This document shows positions 8,280 to 17,570 of a stretch of 64,000 bases of DNA, one piece after another (position 1 is the stretch's first letter; the number at the start of each line of letters is the position of its first letter). A model generated the notes under the pieces. The model ran no database searches. It was not told the origin of the DNA and worked only from the letters and a program-made list of their open reading frames with translations. The stretch covers positions 116,777 through 180,776 of the forward strand of contig CAWGZJ010000017.1 in the NCBI GenBank assembly GCA_963826975.1. The letters are read 5' to 3'. Both the position numbers and the translations under genes were made by a program. Source of the DNA: Palsa-883 sp963826975 (GTDB taxonomy: Bacteria; Pseudomonadota; Alphaproteobacteria; Acetobacterales; Acetobacteraceae).

Positions 8280-9007
8280 TGACGCATATTCCCACCCCCC
8301 GTCTGCTGCCGCTGACCATCGTCGCGTTGAGCGGTCTGCTCATCGTGAAGTCGGCGACGCTGGTGCGCGCCGCGGTCGCCGGCACTGAGCAAAGTGCTCC
8401 CGGTAACAGTGTTGTTGGCGCTGGCGCTGGCACTGCGGCTGGCACCGGGGCCGGGGCCACCAACGCCGCGCCGCCGCCGCGTGTTTCGCCGTCTGCCGAA
8501 CCTGCCAACCGGGCGGCGATTTTGCCGCCAGGGCCGCCGCCCGGGTTGCCATCCGCGCCGGCCCCGGCGCCGCCCGCGGCGGTCAGCGATGGCGAGCGAA
8601 CCGTATTGCTGGAGTTGCGACAGCGCCGCCAGGAACTGGATGCGCGCGATACGACGGTGGCCGCGCGGGAGTCGACGCTGGCGGCGGCCGAACTCCGTCT
8701 CAATGCCCGCGTCGCCGAACTGGAATCGCTGCAGCACAAGCTGGAAGGCCTTGAGCAGGCACGCGAACAGCGAGACGACGCAAGTTGGCTAGGGCTGGTG
8801 AAGCTCTACGAGAGCATGAAACCGCGCGACGCGGCGACGATCTTCAATGATCTCGACATGAACGTGCTGCTTGGCGTCGTGGATCGGATGAAGGACGCCA
8901 AGGCGGCGCCGGTCCTCGCCGCCATGCAGCCCGACAAGGCCCGCGAGCTGACCACCAAGCTTGCCGCGCTGCGCACCAAGCGGGCCGCCGTGGCCCAAAG
9001 CAACTGA
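8279..9007 (+). CDS. motE: MotE-like flagellar motility chaperone
   Basis: 242 aa with a hydrophobic N-terminal helix, a Pro/Ala/Gly-rich linker (about residues 40-105), a coiled coil (about 105-160), and a C-terminal MgtE-N-like helical domain (LVKLYESMKPRDAATIFNDL; VLAAMQPDKARELTTKLAAL). This matches the MotE family, periplasmic chaperones for MotC in Rhizobium, and MgtE-N-like proteins of other alphaproteobacterial clusters. It begins in an ATGA overlap with the DUF6468 gene. The symbol is by family resemblance. Confidence 0.72.
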   Translation: MTHIPTPRLLPLTIVALSGLLIVKSATLVRAAVAGTEQSAPGNSVVGAGAGTAAGTGAGATNAAPPPRVSPSAEPANRAAILPPGPPPGLPSAPAPAPPAAVSDGERTVLLELRQRRQELDARDTTVAARESTLAAAELRLNARVAELESLQHKLEGLEQAREQRDDASWLGLVKLYESMKPRDAATIFNDLDMNVLLGVVDRMKDAKAAPVLAAMQPDKARELTTKLAALRTKRAAVAQSN

Positions 9008-9084
9008 GAGCACGAAAGGTGCCGTGAGAACACGAAAGGGTCCGTGAAAGCACGAAAGGGTCCGTGAGAGCCCGAAAGGCCCCG
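9005..9084. repeat. Four 20-bp direct repeats between motE and cheY
   Basis: Units at 9005, 9025, 9045 and 9065, consensus TGAGAGCACGAAAGGGTCCG, with 1-5 differences each. The first unit contains the motE stop codon. They occupy most of the 140-bp gap before cheY, so they will be transcribed if motE-cheY-cheZ is one operon. Confidence 0.9.
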
Positions 9085-9147
9085 GGCGATGCGCCACGTG
9101 ATGAAAGTCCGGAGCATGCGAGACCAGTGTAGGAAAGGAATGCAAGA

Positions 9148-9534
9148 ATGCCGATCGACAAGTCGATGAATGTGCTGATCGTCGACGACTACAAGACGAT
9201 GCTGCGGATCATCCGCAACCTGCTCAAGCAGATCGAGTTCAACAACGTCGAGGAAGCCACCGATGGCGGTGAAGCGCTGGCCAAGTTGCGCTCGGGCAAT
9301 TTCGGCCTGGTGATCAGCGACTGGAACATGGTGCCGATGACCGGGCTGCAATTGCTCCAGGAGGTGCGGGCCGATGCCAAGCTGAAGGGCACGCCATTCA
9401 TCATGATCACCGCCGAGAGCAAGACCGAGAACGTCGTGGCGGCGAAACAGGCCGGCGTGTCGAACTACATCGTCAAGCCGTTCAACGCGGAAACGCTGCG
9501 TGAGAAGATCGAAAAGGTATTGGGGAATGCCTGA
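9148..9534 (+). CDS. cheY: Chemotaxis response regulator CheY
   Basis: A single receiver domain of 128 aa. Acidic pocket D13/D14 (LIVDDY), phospho-acceptor D58 (VISDWNMVPMTG), conserved T88 (MITAES) and K110 (IVKPFNAETL) are all present. Phosphorylated CheY binds FliM (encoded upstream) to change motor rotation. Its 3' end overlaps cheZ by 8 bp, pairing the signal with its phosphatase. Confidence 0.95.
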   Translation: MPIDKSMNVLIVDDYKTMLRIIRNLLKQIEFNNVEEATDGGEALAKLRSGNFGLVISDWNMVPMTGLQLLQEVRADAKLKGTPFIMITAESKTENVVAAKQAGVSNYIVKPFNAETLREKIEKVLGNA

Positions 9535-10171
9535 CAGCATGCCAAGCGATTCGCTGGTGACCCGGCTGGCTACGATCCGTACCCGCTATCCCGCGTCCGA
9601 CCCGGACATGGTCGTCGAGGTGGTGCGCTCGGTGCTGGCCTCGATGCGCGGCGATCTTGCATCCAAGGAGGTCTCGCTGCTGTCCGAGGTCGAGGCGCTG
9701 GGCCGCACCATCTCCACCGCCAAGGCCGAGATCGCGGCGCTGCGCGTCGACGACATCAACGCGAGCCACATTCCCTTCGCGACCGACGAACTCGACGCGA
9801 TCGTTGCGCACACGGCATCGGCGACGCACGCCATCCTGGAAAGCTGCGAAACGCTGGACGAGGTCGGCACGGCGGTCAGCGGCGAGGTGGCGGCGAAGCT
9901 CACCGGCGCCACGACACGCATCTACGAGGCGTGCGGTTTCCAGGACATCACGGGGCAGCGCATCACCAAGGTTGTCGGTACGCTGAAGACGATCGAGACG
10001 AAGGTGGCAAGCATCATCGCCGCGTTTGGCGATCGATCCGGCACGGTCGCCGCCGCGCCGCCGGCGGAGGTCGCGGCGATTGGCGAGCCCTCGCTGCTGA
10101 ATGGCCCGCAACTGCCAACCGCGGCGATGGACCAGTCGGACATCGACCGGCTGCTGGCTAGCTTCGACTGA
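9527..10171 (+). CDS. cheZ: Protein phosphatase CheZ
   Basis: CheZ removes phosphate from CheY. The family signature FQDITGQRI carries the catalytic Asp and Gln pair known in E. coli CheZ (D143 and Q147), between two long helices. The extreme C-terminus (QSDIDRLLASF) is the CheY-binding peptide. I take the ATG at 9527 (AAAAGG nine bases upstream, overlapping cheY); 9539 is an alternative. About 214 aa, normal for the family. Confidence 0.92.
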   Translation: MPDSMPSDSLVTRLATIRTRYPASDPDMVVEVVRSVLASMRGDLASKEVSLLSEVEALGRTISTAKAEIAALRVDDINASHIPFATDELDAIVAHTASATHAILESCETLDEVGTAVSGEVAAKLTGATTRIYEACGFQDITGQRITKVVGTLKTIETKVASIIAAFGDRSGTVAAAPPAEVAAIGEPSLLNGPQLPTAAMDQSDIDRLLASFD

Positions 10172-10179
10172 GCGGTGGA

Positions 10180-13100
10180 ATGTTGTTTCGCTGGATCGCG
10201 TCGGCTGTCGGGCGCCAGGTAGGGCGGAAAAGCGTAGCGTCTTCCGCTGTAGCGCTTGTCGCCGCAGGGCCTGCCGGCTTCGTGCAAACGCGGGGCGTGG
10301 CGGGGGGCGGCGACAGGCCCGCGTGGTTCGTCCGTGCGGTGGCGGAAGGCGCTTCGCTTTTCCGCCCTACTGTTTTCCGCCGTGCTGTTTGTTGGCTTGC
10401 GGTTCTGGGTGGCCTAGTGCTTTGGACCGGGCCGGCTCGCGCTGATCCCTCCACGCCGATCGAGGCGCGGGTCGGTAATCATCCAGGGTTCGGACGGCTG
10501 GTCTTCGAGTTCGACGAGCGCATAGCGTATCAGCAGGCCAGCGAAGCCAACCATCTGACGCTGCGCTTCACCAATGATGTGGTCATCACGCCGCCGGCCC
10601 ATCCGCCGCATAATGTGGGCGCCATCTCCACGGGTGCCGGCCTGGTGGATCTCACCATATCGGCTGGCGCGACGACGCACGTCTCGTGGCTCGGCAATCG
10701 GTTGGTGGTGGACATTTTCGACCCGATCGGCGCCACGACCAGTGAGGTCCCGACTGGGGTGTCTCCGACTGGGGTATCTCCGACTGGGGTGTCTCCGACC
10801 GGGGCATCCCCGAGCGCGATATCCCCGGGTGGGGCATCGCCAGGCGGAGCGCCGCGGGGCGGGGCCGCAGCGAGCGGTGCACCACCGAGCGCGGTGTCAC
10901 CAAGCGGGCCACCGACCGGGATCACCGCCGCACTGCCGCTGCCCCCGCCGCCGGCCCCGTCGCCACCGCCGGCATCGCCATCTACCGGTGCAGCGCCGCC
11001 GACGAGGCAGACCACCGCTCCACCAGCGTCCACCCCGACCGCCGCGCCTGTGCCGCGACCGATCGTACCGCCGCCACCGATTGCGCCGCCGATGGTGCCG
11101 CCGCCAACCGCGCCATCGCCAGTCCTCGCGACGCCGGGCAAGCAAGCCGCAAGCGAGTCAACCCAGCCAGCCCCATCCACCGGGCTACCGCCCACGCAAT
11201 CGCTACCCACGCAATCGCCACCCGCTCAATCGCTACCCGCTCAATCACCGCCGGATGCCGGTGCCGCGCCGCCAGTCTCGACCACCGGCACGCCTGGCCC
11301 GGTCGCACTGGCGGCCACCAAGACGGAAGCGCCGAAGTGGACCAGCGCGACGCTGTCCCTGCCATTTCCGCCCACCGTCGGCGTTGCCGCGTTTCGTCGC
11401 GGCGGCAGCGCATTGGTGGTCTTCGATGAACGCCGGCCGATCGATCTTTCCGGCGTGCGTGATGACCCGGTGTTCGGCGCGGCCACGATCCAGTTGCTGC
11501 CGGCCGCCACGGTGTTGCGCCTGCCGCTGCCCGCCAACCGGAGTTTGGCGATCAGCCAGGCGTCGCAGTCCTGGCGGCTCGCGGTGATCGAGGCCGCCAC
11601 TCCAGCACAACCGATCCCGATGCGAGCCGAAGACGGGCAGCTTAGCCTGCCGGTTGACGCGGCGAGCGAGGTGGTGGCGATCGCCGACCCCGAGACCGGC
11701 GCCACCCTGCTGGTGGGCACCCAGCTTGCCGCCGGACAAGGCTTCCCGACATTGCGCCAGATGCCCGATTTCAGCCTGCTGCCGACCTGGCAAGGCGTCG
11801 TGATCGCGCCACTGTCGGACCGCGTGGAGCTGCGGGTCGTCAATAGCGGGTTCATGTTGACCGGTCGCAAACCGGGCCTGGCGATGTCGCCCAGTTCCGC
11901 GACGATGCAAGCCCAGGTGGACGCCGCCGGCATGACGCGGCGATTCGATCTGCGCAGCCGGCCGCTGCCGACGCTGGTACGGCGTTTGCGGGAACAGGTC
12001 GTGGCGGCGGCGATGGCCGCGCCCCTCACCCGCGGACGGCTGCGCCAGGCAACGGCGGAAACCATGATCGCGCTCGGCCTCGCGCCGGAAGCGCAGGCAA
12101 TGCTGCAACTGGCGACAGCCGACGACCCCGCGCTCGGCGAGAGCGCCGACGCGATCGGGCTCGGCGCGATCGCCGCCTTGCTGGCCGGCCGCGTCGAGGA
12201 CGCTGGCGGCATCGATGATCCGCGGCTCACCGGCAGCGACGAGGTGGCGCTGTGGCGCGCGGTGCGTGCAGCCGAGATCACCCCCGGCTCGCCGCTGGCC
12301 GCCACCGGCTTCGCCGCCACCGTGGCGTTGATCGACGTCTATCCGCAGGCGCTGCGCCGGCGCCTGTTGCCGCTGGCGTTCGAGACGATGATCGAAGGTG
12401 GTCAGGCGGCGGCGGCGGCGCGGCTGCTCGGGCGCCAGGGGGACAACGACCCGGCGCTCACCTTGGCGCGTGGCATGCTGCGCGAGACCAACGGCGACAC
12501 TGACGGCGCGCTGGCCATCTACGACGCACTGGCCGCCGGCCGTGACCGGCTGCTGCACGCGCGCGCGGCGGTTCGGGCGGTCGAGCTACGGTTGAGCGCG
12601 GGACGCATCGACGTGGCACATGCGGCGGACGCGCTGGACAGGCTGCTCTACGCCTGGCGCGGCGACCGCCGGGAACTGGCGCTGCGCGAACGGCTGGCCG
12701 ACCTGCGGGAGCAGACTGGCGCGTGGCGGGTCGCCCTGGCGCTGCTGCGCGACACCGAGGAAATGTTTCCCGATGACAAGGATGCGGTCCACGCCCGGCT
12801 GAAAGCCACCTTCGCCCGCCTGCTGCACGATGACGCATTGGACCGGCTGGCGCCGCTGGAGCTGGTGGCACTGGTCGAGGAGAACGCTGATCTGCTGCCG
12901 GATGGGCCGGCGGGTGAAGCACTGGAGGAGCGCCTGGCCGACCGCCTGGTGGAGCTGGACCTGCCGCGGCGCGCGGCATCGGTGCTGGAGAAGCTGACGG
13001 CCTCGGCACCCAGTCCGGCCGGCCGCGCTGGGTTCGCCGCTCGGCTGGCGGTGTTGCGGCTGCGCGAGCACGACCCGAGCCGCGCGCTGGCAGCCCTTGC

Positions 13101-13596
13101 CGCGACGACCGATCCGACACTGCCCTTGCCGCTGATTGAACGGCGGGCGCTGCTGGCGGCATCGGCGCATGCCGAGTTGGGTGACACGACCCGTGCGGTG
13201 GAGGAGCTCGCCAAGCTGGGCACCGCGACAGCCGACCTGGCGCGGGCGACAATTCTGGAGCAGGCCAAAGACTGGCCGGGCGCGGAGCGCGCGCTGGCCG
13301 ACTATGTCACCAAGGCGGTGCCGCCGACCGGAATTATGGGTCCGGCGCAGCAGCGCACCCTTGTGCGCTACGCCACCGCGGCGGCGCAGGCCGGCGACGA
13401 CGGGGCGCTCGCGTTGCTGCGCACCAGGGACGGCCCACGCATGCCCACCGGGCCATTTGGGGACATGTTCCGCCTGCTGACCGCGGAGCCAGTGCATGTG
13501 ACCGCCGACCTGCCCCGTGCCGGCCGCGAGACGGCGCTGGCGCACGATCTGCCGAAGGCCCTCGACGCGCTGAAGCCACCGATCGGCACACCATAG
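10180..13596 (+). CDS. Large secreted AMIN-like/helical-repeat protein of the flagellar cluster
   Basis: Up to 1138 aa. A signal-type segment (WLAVLGGLVLWTGPARA) precedes a beta-rich AMIN-like portion (about residues 88-185, VGNHPGFGRLVFEFD...NRLVVDIFDP). A long Pro/Ser/Thr linker with pentapeptide repeats follows (190-380), then a second small beta domain, then about 550 residues of helical TPR-like repeats. The start is uncertain: ATG at 10180 puts 65 residues of palindrome-derived sequence ahead of the signal peptide, while GTG at 10339 gives a normal signal peptide but lies within the palindrome. Position after cheZ suggests a cell-envelope role linked to motility, by inference only. Confidence 0.75.
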   Translation: MLFRWIASAVGRQVGRKSVASSAVALVAAGPAGFVQTRGVAGGGDRPAWFVRAVAEGASLFRPTVFRRAVCWLAVLGGLVLWTGPARADPSTPIEARVGNHPGFGRLVFEFDERIAYQQASEANHLTLRFTNDVVITPPAHPPHNVGAISTGAGLVDLTISAGATTHVSWLGNRLVVDIFDPIGATTSEVPTGVSPTGVSPTGVSPTGASPSAISPGGASPGGAPRGGAAASGAPPSAVSPSGPPTGITAALPLPPPPAPSPPPASPSTGAAPPTRQTTAPPASTPTAAPVPRPIVPPPPIAPPMVPPPTAPSPVLATPGKQAASESTQPAPSTGLPPTQSLPTQSPPAQSLPAQSPPDAGAAPPVSTTGTPGPVALAATKTEAPKWTSATLSLPFPPTVGVAAFRRGGSALVVFDERRPIDLSGVRDDPVFGAATIQLLPAATVLRLPLPANRSLAISQASQSWRLAVIEAATPAQPIPMRAEDGQLSLPVDAASEVVAIADPETGATLLVGTQLAAGQGFPTLRQMPDFSLLPTWQGVVIAPLSDRVELRVVNSGFMLTGRKPGLAMSPSSATMQAQVDAAGMTRRFDLRSRPLPTLVRRLREQVVAAAMAAPLTRGRLRQATAETMIALGLAPEAQAMLQLATADDPALGESADAIGLGAIAALLAGRVEDAGGIDDPRLTGSDEVALWRAVRAAEITPGSPLAATGFAATVALIDVYPQALRRRLLPLAFETMIEGGQAAAAARLLGRQGDNDPALTLARGMLRETNGDTDGALAIYDALAAGRDRLLHARAAVRAVELRLSAGRIDVAHAADALDRLLYAWRGDRRELALRERLADLREQTGAWRVALALLRDTEEMFPDDKDAVHARLKATFARLLHDDALDRLAPLELVALVEENADLLPDGPAGEALEERLADRLVELDLPRRAASVLEKLTASAPSPAGRAGFAARLAVLRLREHDPSRALAALAATTDPTLPLPLIERRALLAASAHAELGDTTRAVEELAKLGTATADLARATILEQAKDWPGAERALADYVTKAVPPTGIMGPAQQRTLVRYATAAAQAGDDGALALLRTRDGPRMPTGPFGDMFRLLTAEPVHVTADLPRAGRETALAHDLPKALDALKPPIGTP
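10219..10370. repeat. Palindromic element at the 5' end of the large secreted protein gene
   Basis: Arms of 29 bp, 10219-10247 and 10342-10370, are inverted complements with 2 mismatches (outer part GTAGGGCGGAAAAGCG). The spacer is 94 bp. The element lies inside the longest reading frame of the 10180-13596 gene and leaves it open. Confidence 0.85.
10753..10842. repeat. 15-bp in-frame minisatellite (TGVSP repeats)
   Basis: Six units of 15 bp, the first being ACTGGGGTGTCTCCG, encoding TGVSP, TGVSP, TGVSP, TGASP, SAISP, GGASP in the linker of the large secreted protein. Further degenerate units follow. Confidence 0.9.
11185..11247. repeat. Second 15-bp in-frame repeat (LPTQS/LPAQS)
   Basis: Units such as CTACCCACGCAATCG encode LPTQS, PPAQS and LPAQS; the first unit is 18 bp. 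It is in the same Pro-rich linker as the preceding repeat but unrelated in sequence. Confidence 0.85.
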
Positions 13597-13791
13597 CGCC
13601 GCGAGAGTGCGCACGGGAGCGCCCCGGGGGGGTGCGCCCAGGGATGCGCATTTGGAGTTTCTCACGCGCGGGGCAGAATATTGCTTGCATCACCCCCCCC
13701 TATTCCTTATGTCCCCCCCTCTTGGCCCAAGGGGGTGATCGCGCCAATCGCGGCGCCCAACCGGCCGTCTACTGGTAGGAAGGGGTTCGAA

Positions 13792-14238
13792 ATGAACGCT
13801 CTAAGCCCACTGGGGATGGTCTCGGAACTCCCGAGCGTGAACCAGACGTCGTCCACCGAGGTGGCGAAGGACTATTTTGTCGAGAAGGACGGCGTGAAAT
13901 TCGCCGGCATGCACCTGCTGGTCGATCTGTGGGGGGCAAACAACCTCACCGATCCGGCAACGATCGACCGTGCGCTAAGCGAGGCTGCCGAGGCGGCCGG
14001 CGCGACGATCCTGCACAGCCATTTCCATCATTTCGGTCCCGATGGTGGTGTGTCCGGCGTGCTGGTGCTGGCGGAGAGTCATATCTCGATCCACACCTGG
14101 CCCGAGCGCGATTTCGCAGCGATCGACATCTTCATGTGCGGCGCCTGTGACCCGTACCTGTCGCTGCCGGTGCTGAAGACAGCGTTCCAGCCGGCCTCCA
14201 TGCTGCTCGACGAGCAACGGCGCGGCCGCATCGCCTGA
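13792..14238 (+). CDS. speD: S-adenosylmethionine decarboxylase proenzyme
   Basis: SpeD makes decarboxylated SAM, the aminopropyl donor for spermidine. The 148-aa prokaryotic (class 1B) form has the self-cleavage site Glu95-Ser96 in LAESHISIHTWPE, where Ser96 becomes the pyruvoyl cofactor. The conserved HSHFHHF and CGACDP segments are present. The start at 13792 has GGAAGGGG about 7 bases upstream; the frame extends further up but without a ribosome site. speE follows 108 bp later. Confidence 0.95.
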   Translation: MNALSPLGMVSELPSVNQTSSTEVAKDYFVEKDGVKFAGMHLLVDLWGANNLTDPATIDRALSEAAEAAGATILHSHFHHFGPDGGVSGVLVLAESHISIHTWPERDFAAIDIFMCGACDPYLSLPVLKTAFQPASMLLDEQRRGRIA

Positions 14239-14286
14239 TCCCGGAAGACCGCGGCGATACCGCATGGCCCGGGCGGCAACGCCCAG

Positions 14287-14334
14287 GGCCATGTTGGCGT
14301 TTGGCCATGTTCGCGTTTGGCCATGCTGACGTAT
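14287..14334. repeat. Three 16-bp direct repeats before speE
   Basis: GGCCATGTTGGCGTTT and two near copies lie head to tail at 14287, 14303 and 14319, ending 13 bp before the speE start. Each unit contains an ATG, so they add decoy starts to the speE leader. Confidence 0.85.
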
Positions 14335-14346
14335 GGAGTGACGACG

Positions 14347-15213
14347 ATGGCGAGCGATGTCTGGCTGAATGAGACGCTGTATCCCGACTGGGGACAGCGC
14401 TTCCTGGTGAAGCGTGAGCTGGCGCGCGTGCAGAGCGCGTTCCAGGACATCGTGATTTTCGAAAGCACCAGCCACGGCCGGGTGATGGTGCTTGATGGCG
14501 TTATCCAGATCACCGAGGCGGATGAGTTCGTCTACCAGGAGATGCTGACGCATGTGCCGCTGCTGGCGCACGGCGCGGCGGCGAACGTCTTGATCATCGG
14601 CGCCGGCGATGGCGGCGTGCTGCGCCGCGTGTTGCAGCATCGCCAGGTGCGGCGCGCGGTGATGGTGGAGATCGACGGCGAGGTGATCCGGCTGTCGAAA
14701 CAATTCCTGCCGGAGATCGCCGGCGCGGCGTGGGACGATCCGCGCGCACAGGTGATCGTCGGCGACGGCATCGATTATGTGAAGCGCGCGCCGGATGGTG
14801 CGTTCGACGTGATCATCGTTGATTCCACTGATCCGATCGGCGTCGGCGAGGTGCTGTTCACCGACGAATTCTACGCCAACGCCGCGCGCATCCTGACTGG
14901 GCGCGGGGTGGTGGTGAACCAGTGCGGCGTGCCGTTCATGCAGGCCGACGAACTGCGCGAGACCAGCCTGCGGCGGGCGAAATTCTTTCCGCACGTCAGC
15001 GCTTATGTTGCCGCGGTGCCGACCTATGTCGGCGGTTTCATGACGCTCGGGTGGGCGGCGAAGGATGTCGGGCTGACGCGGCTGGCGGTGCAGGAGATCG
15101 GGGCACGGGCGGAGGCGGCTGGGGTGCTCGGGACCACGCGGTATTGGACACCGGAGATCCATGTCGGCGCGTTCAACCTGCCGCCCTACATCGCGCAGCA
15201 TTTGCCGGCCTAA
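14347..15213 (+). CDS. speE: Spermidine synthase
   Basis: Transfers the aminopropyl group from decarboxylated SAM to putrescine. At 288 aa it has the Rossmann glycine loop IIGAGDGGVLRRVLQH, the acidic VEIDGEVI, and the catalytic loop DSTDPIGVGEVLFTDEFY. The start at 14347 has GGAG eight bases upstream. It forms a two-gene polyamine operon with speD. Confidence 0.95.
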   Translation: MASDVWLNETLYPDWGQRFLVKRELARVQSAFQDIVIFESTSHGRVMVLDGVIQITEADEFVYQEMLTHVPLLAHGAAANVLIIGAGDGGVLRRVLQHRQVRRAVMVEIDGEVIRLSKQFLPEIAGAAWDDPRAQVIVGDGIDYVKRAPDGAFDVIIVDSTDPIGVGEVLFTDEFYANAARILTGRGVVVNQCGVPFMQADELRETSLRRAKFFPHVSAYVAAVPTYVGGFMTLGWAAKDVGLTRLAVQEIGARAEAAGVLGTTRYWTPEIHVGAFNLPPYIAQHLPA

Positions 15214-15279
15214 CACCAGCCGGTACCCAACTCGGACACCGACCGCGCACAACTGATTGCATGTTTGAAAAGAGCGAAC

Positions 15280-16632
15280 ATGGCTCGCGCACCTGACCGC
15301 ACGGAAGGCCGCTGTCGCGAACTGGCGATTGCCGCCGGTGTGGACCCTGACAGCCGCGTCGAGAAGCCTGGCAGCCCGCGCGGCATGCCCGCCTGGTGCA
15401 CGTTCCGCGACGCGGCGCGCGCGGAGCAGAACGCACGCGAGCAAGCCGCGGCAGCCGCCGCCATGGTGAACCTGCGTCCGCAGGAACCTCGGTTTCAGAA
15501 CGCGCCACTCAAGGTGCTCGGCGAGCACGACGCCGCAACGATTACCCAGATGCGCAACTGCATGGCGGTCGGCAACGCGGTGGCGGGCGTGATCTGCGCC
15601 GATGGCCATCTCGGCTATGCCCAGCCGGTCGGCGGCGTGATCGCGTATGAGAAGCAGATCAGCATCTCTGGCGTCGGCTTCGACATCGGTTGCGGCAACA
15701 TGGCGGTGCGGCTCGATACGCCGTACGAGGCAATAAAGGACGTGGTGCCGTTGGTCCTCGGCGACATCCGCAAGGTCATCTCGTTCGGCGTCGGCCGCAG
15801 CAATGACGAACGTGTCGAGCATGCGTTGTTCGACGATAACGACGCGTGGCGGGAATCCGACATGGCGGCGTATCGGCAGAAGGCCAAGCAGCAGCTTGGC
15901 ACGGTCGGGTCGGGCAATCATTACGTTGACCTGATGCGCGACGAGGCTGGGTTCGTGTGGATCGGTGTGCATTTCGGCAGCCGCGGCCTGGGCCATACCA
16001 GCGCCATGCGCTACCTGAAGGAGGCCGGCAGGACTGACGGCATGAACGTGCCGCCCGCCGTGGTGGACGAGGACAGCGAGCTCGGCCTGCGCTACATCGC
16101 CGCCATGCAGCTTGCCGGGCGCTATTCCCATGCCGGCCGTGAGTGGGTGGTCGAGCGGGTGCGCCGCATCATCGGCGGCACGGTCACCGACATGGTGCAC
16201 AACCATCACAATTATGCATGGCGCGAAACGCATGACGGCCGCGATCTCTGGGTTGTGCGCAAGGGCGCGACGCCGGCGTTTCCGGGCCAGCGTGGGTTTG
16301 TCGGCGGCAGCATGGGCGACGATGCCGTGATCATACAGGGCGTGGACGGCCCGGAAGCGCGCGCGTCGCTGTATTCCACGGTGCACGGCGCCGGGCGGCT
16401 GTTCGGTCGCAAGGAAGCCAAGCGCCGCTTCACGCGTGCGCAGATGGATGCGTGGTTGCAGGAGCGCGGCGTGATGCTGCTGGGCGCCGATCTGGACGAA
16501 AGCCCAATGGCCTATCGGCGGCTGCCCGACGTGCTGGCGAGCCACGCCGGATCGGTAAAGGTGCAGCACCGGCTGCGTCCGTTCGCGGTGGCGATGGCGG
16601 GTGATGGAGAGTTCGATCCATGGAAGGACTGA
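15280..16632 (+). CDS. rtcB: RtcB-family RNA ligase
   Basis: RtcB ligates RNA ends carrying 2',3'-cyclic phosphate or 3'-phosphate to 5'-OH using GTP and Mn2+. The metal and guanylate-binding motifs are visible: GVGFDIGCGN, GSGNHYVD, HFGSRGLGH, VHNHHNYAWRE and the terminal HGAGR segment with the nucleophilic-His region. About 450 aa. ATG at 15280 is preferred over TTG at 15265. No RtcA or RtcR gene lies nearby, so the substrate is unknown. Confidence 0.9.
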   Translation: MARAPDRTEGRCRELAIAAGVDPDSRVEKPGSPRGMPAWCTFRDAARAEQNAREQAAAAAAMVNLRPQEPRFQNAPLKVLGEHDAATITQMRNCMAVGNAVAGVICADGHLGYAQPVGGVIAYEKQISISGVGFDIGCGNMAVRLDTPYEAIKDVVPLVLGDIRKVISFGVGRSNDERVEHALFDDNDAWRESDMAAYRQKAKQQLGTVGSGNHYVDLMRDEAGFVWIGVHFGSRGLGHTSAMRYLKEAGRTDGMNVPPAVVDEDSELGLRYIAAMQLAGRYSHAGREWVVERVRRIIGGTVTDMVHNHHNYAWRETHDGRDLWVVRKGATPAFPGQRGFVGGSMGDDAVIIQGVDGPEARASLYSTVHGAGRLFGRKEAKRRFTRAQMDAWLQERGVMLLGADLDESPMAYRRLPDVLASHAGSVKVQHRLRPFAVAMAGDGEFDPWKD

Positions 16633-16735
16633 ACCTCTGGGTGATCGCCCCGCATCGGTTAGCGTAGGGTTCGACTAGCGCGGCTGCGGGCGGATAAACT
16701 CCCGCGCCACCGATCCCCCCGGTCAGGACCCCGCC

Positions 16736-17506
16736 ATGAAGATCGCCACCTGGAACGTCAACTCGATCCGCCAGCGCGAGAAGCACGTGCAGCGCTGGTT
16801 GGAGCGCGTGCAGCCGGACCTTCTTGTGCTGCAGGAGATCAAGTGCGAGGCCGCCGGCTTCCCGGCGCTGACCTTCAATGGTATCGGCTATCAGAGCGAC
16901 GTGGTCGGGCAGAAATCCTACAATGGCGTCGCCGCACTCAGCCGGGTGCCCTTCACCGTCACCCACCGGACCCTGCCCGGCCTGCCGGCCGACGACGTCC
17001 AGTCGCGCTACATCGAGGTGGAAGCCGAGGGCGTCACCGTGATCGGCATCTACCTGCCGAACGGCAACTCGGGTGGCGAGGCCGGCTTCGCCTACAAGCT
17101 GGCCTGGATGGATCGGCTGGCCGAACGCGCGGCGGCGCTGCTGGAGGCCGACACGCCGTTCGTCATCACCGGCGACTTCAACGTGGCGCCGACCGACGAC
17201 GATTACGCACCCGGCGCGCTCGCGCCAACCGACGCCTTGGTCCGCCCGGAAAGCCGTGCCCGCTTTCGCCGCCTGCTGTGGCTTGGCCTGACCGACGCGA
17301 TCCGCGCGCTGCACCCGACCGGACGCGTGTATACGTTCTGGGACTACCAGGGTGCCGCATGGCCACGCAATTCCGGCCTGCGGATCGACCACGCGCTGCT
17401 GTCGCCGAGCCTGGCGGAACGGCTGGTCGCCGCCGGGCCCGACCGCGAGGAGCGGGGCGCCGACCAGCCCTCCGACCACGTCCCGGTGATGATCGAACTC
17501 GCATGA
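16736..17506 (+). CDS. xthA: Exodeoxyribonuclease III / AP endonuclease
   Basis: 256 aa, normal for ExoIII. The endonuclease/exonuclease/phosphatase motifs appear in order: WNVNSIR (metal/phosphate), LQEIK (catalytic Glu), GDFNVAP (Asp and Asn), LRIDHALLS, and the C-terminal SDHVPV His. It cleaves DNA 5' of abasic sites in base-excision repair. It appears monocistronic, with about 100 bp of spacer after rtcB. Confidence 0.95.
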   Translation: MKIATWNVNSIRQREKHVQRWLERVQPDLLVLQEIKCEAAGFPALTFNGIGYQSDVVGQKSYNGVAALSRVPFTVTHRTLPGLPADDVQSRYIEVEAEGVTVIGIYLPNGNSGGEAGFAYKLAWMDRLAERAAALLEADTPFVITGDFNVAPTDDDYAPGALAPTDALVRPESRARFRRLLWLGLTDAIRALHPTGRVYTFWDYQGAAWPRNSGLRIDHALLSPSLAERLVAAGPDREERGADQPSDHVPVMIELA

Positions 17507-17570
17507 ACGCCCGGGCCTGCACGCGGTGCGCCGACCGCCAGATCGAGCACTGACCACCGACCACCGAACC

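Noticed and set aside
13975..16569. An 864-codon minus-strand open frame
   Set aside because: It is antisense to speD, speE and rtcB, which are all clearly real; His/Arg-rich shadow.
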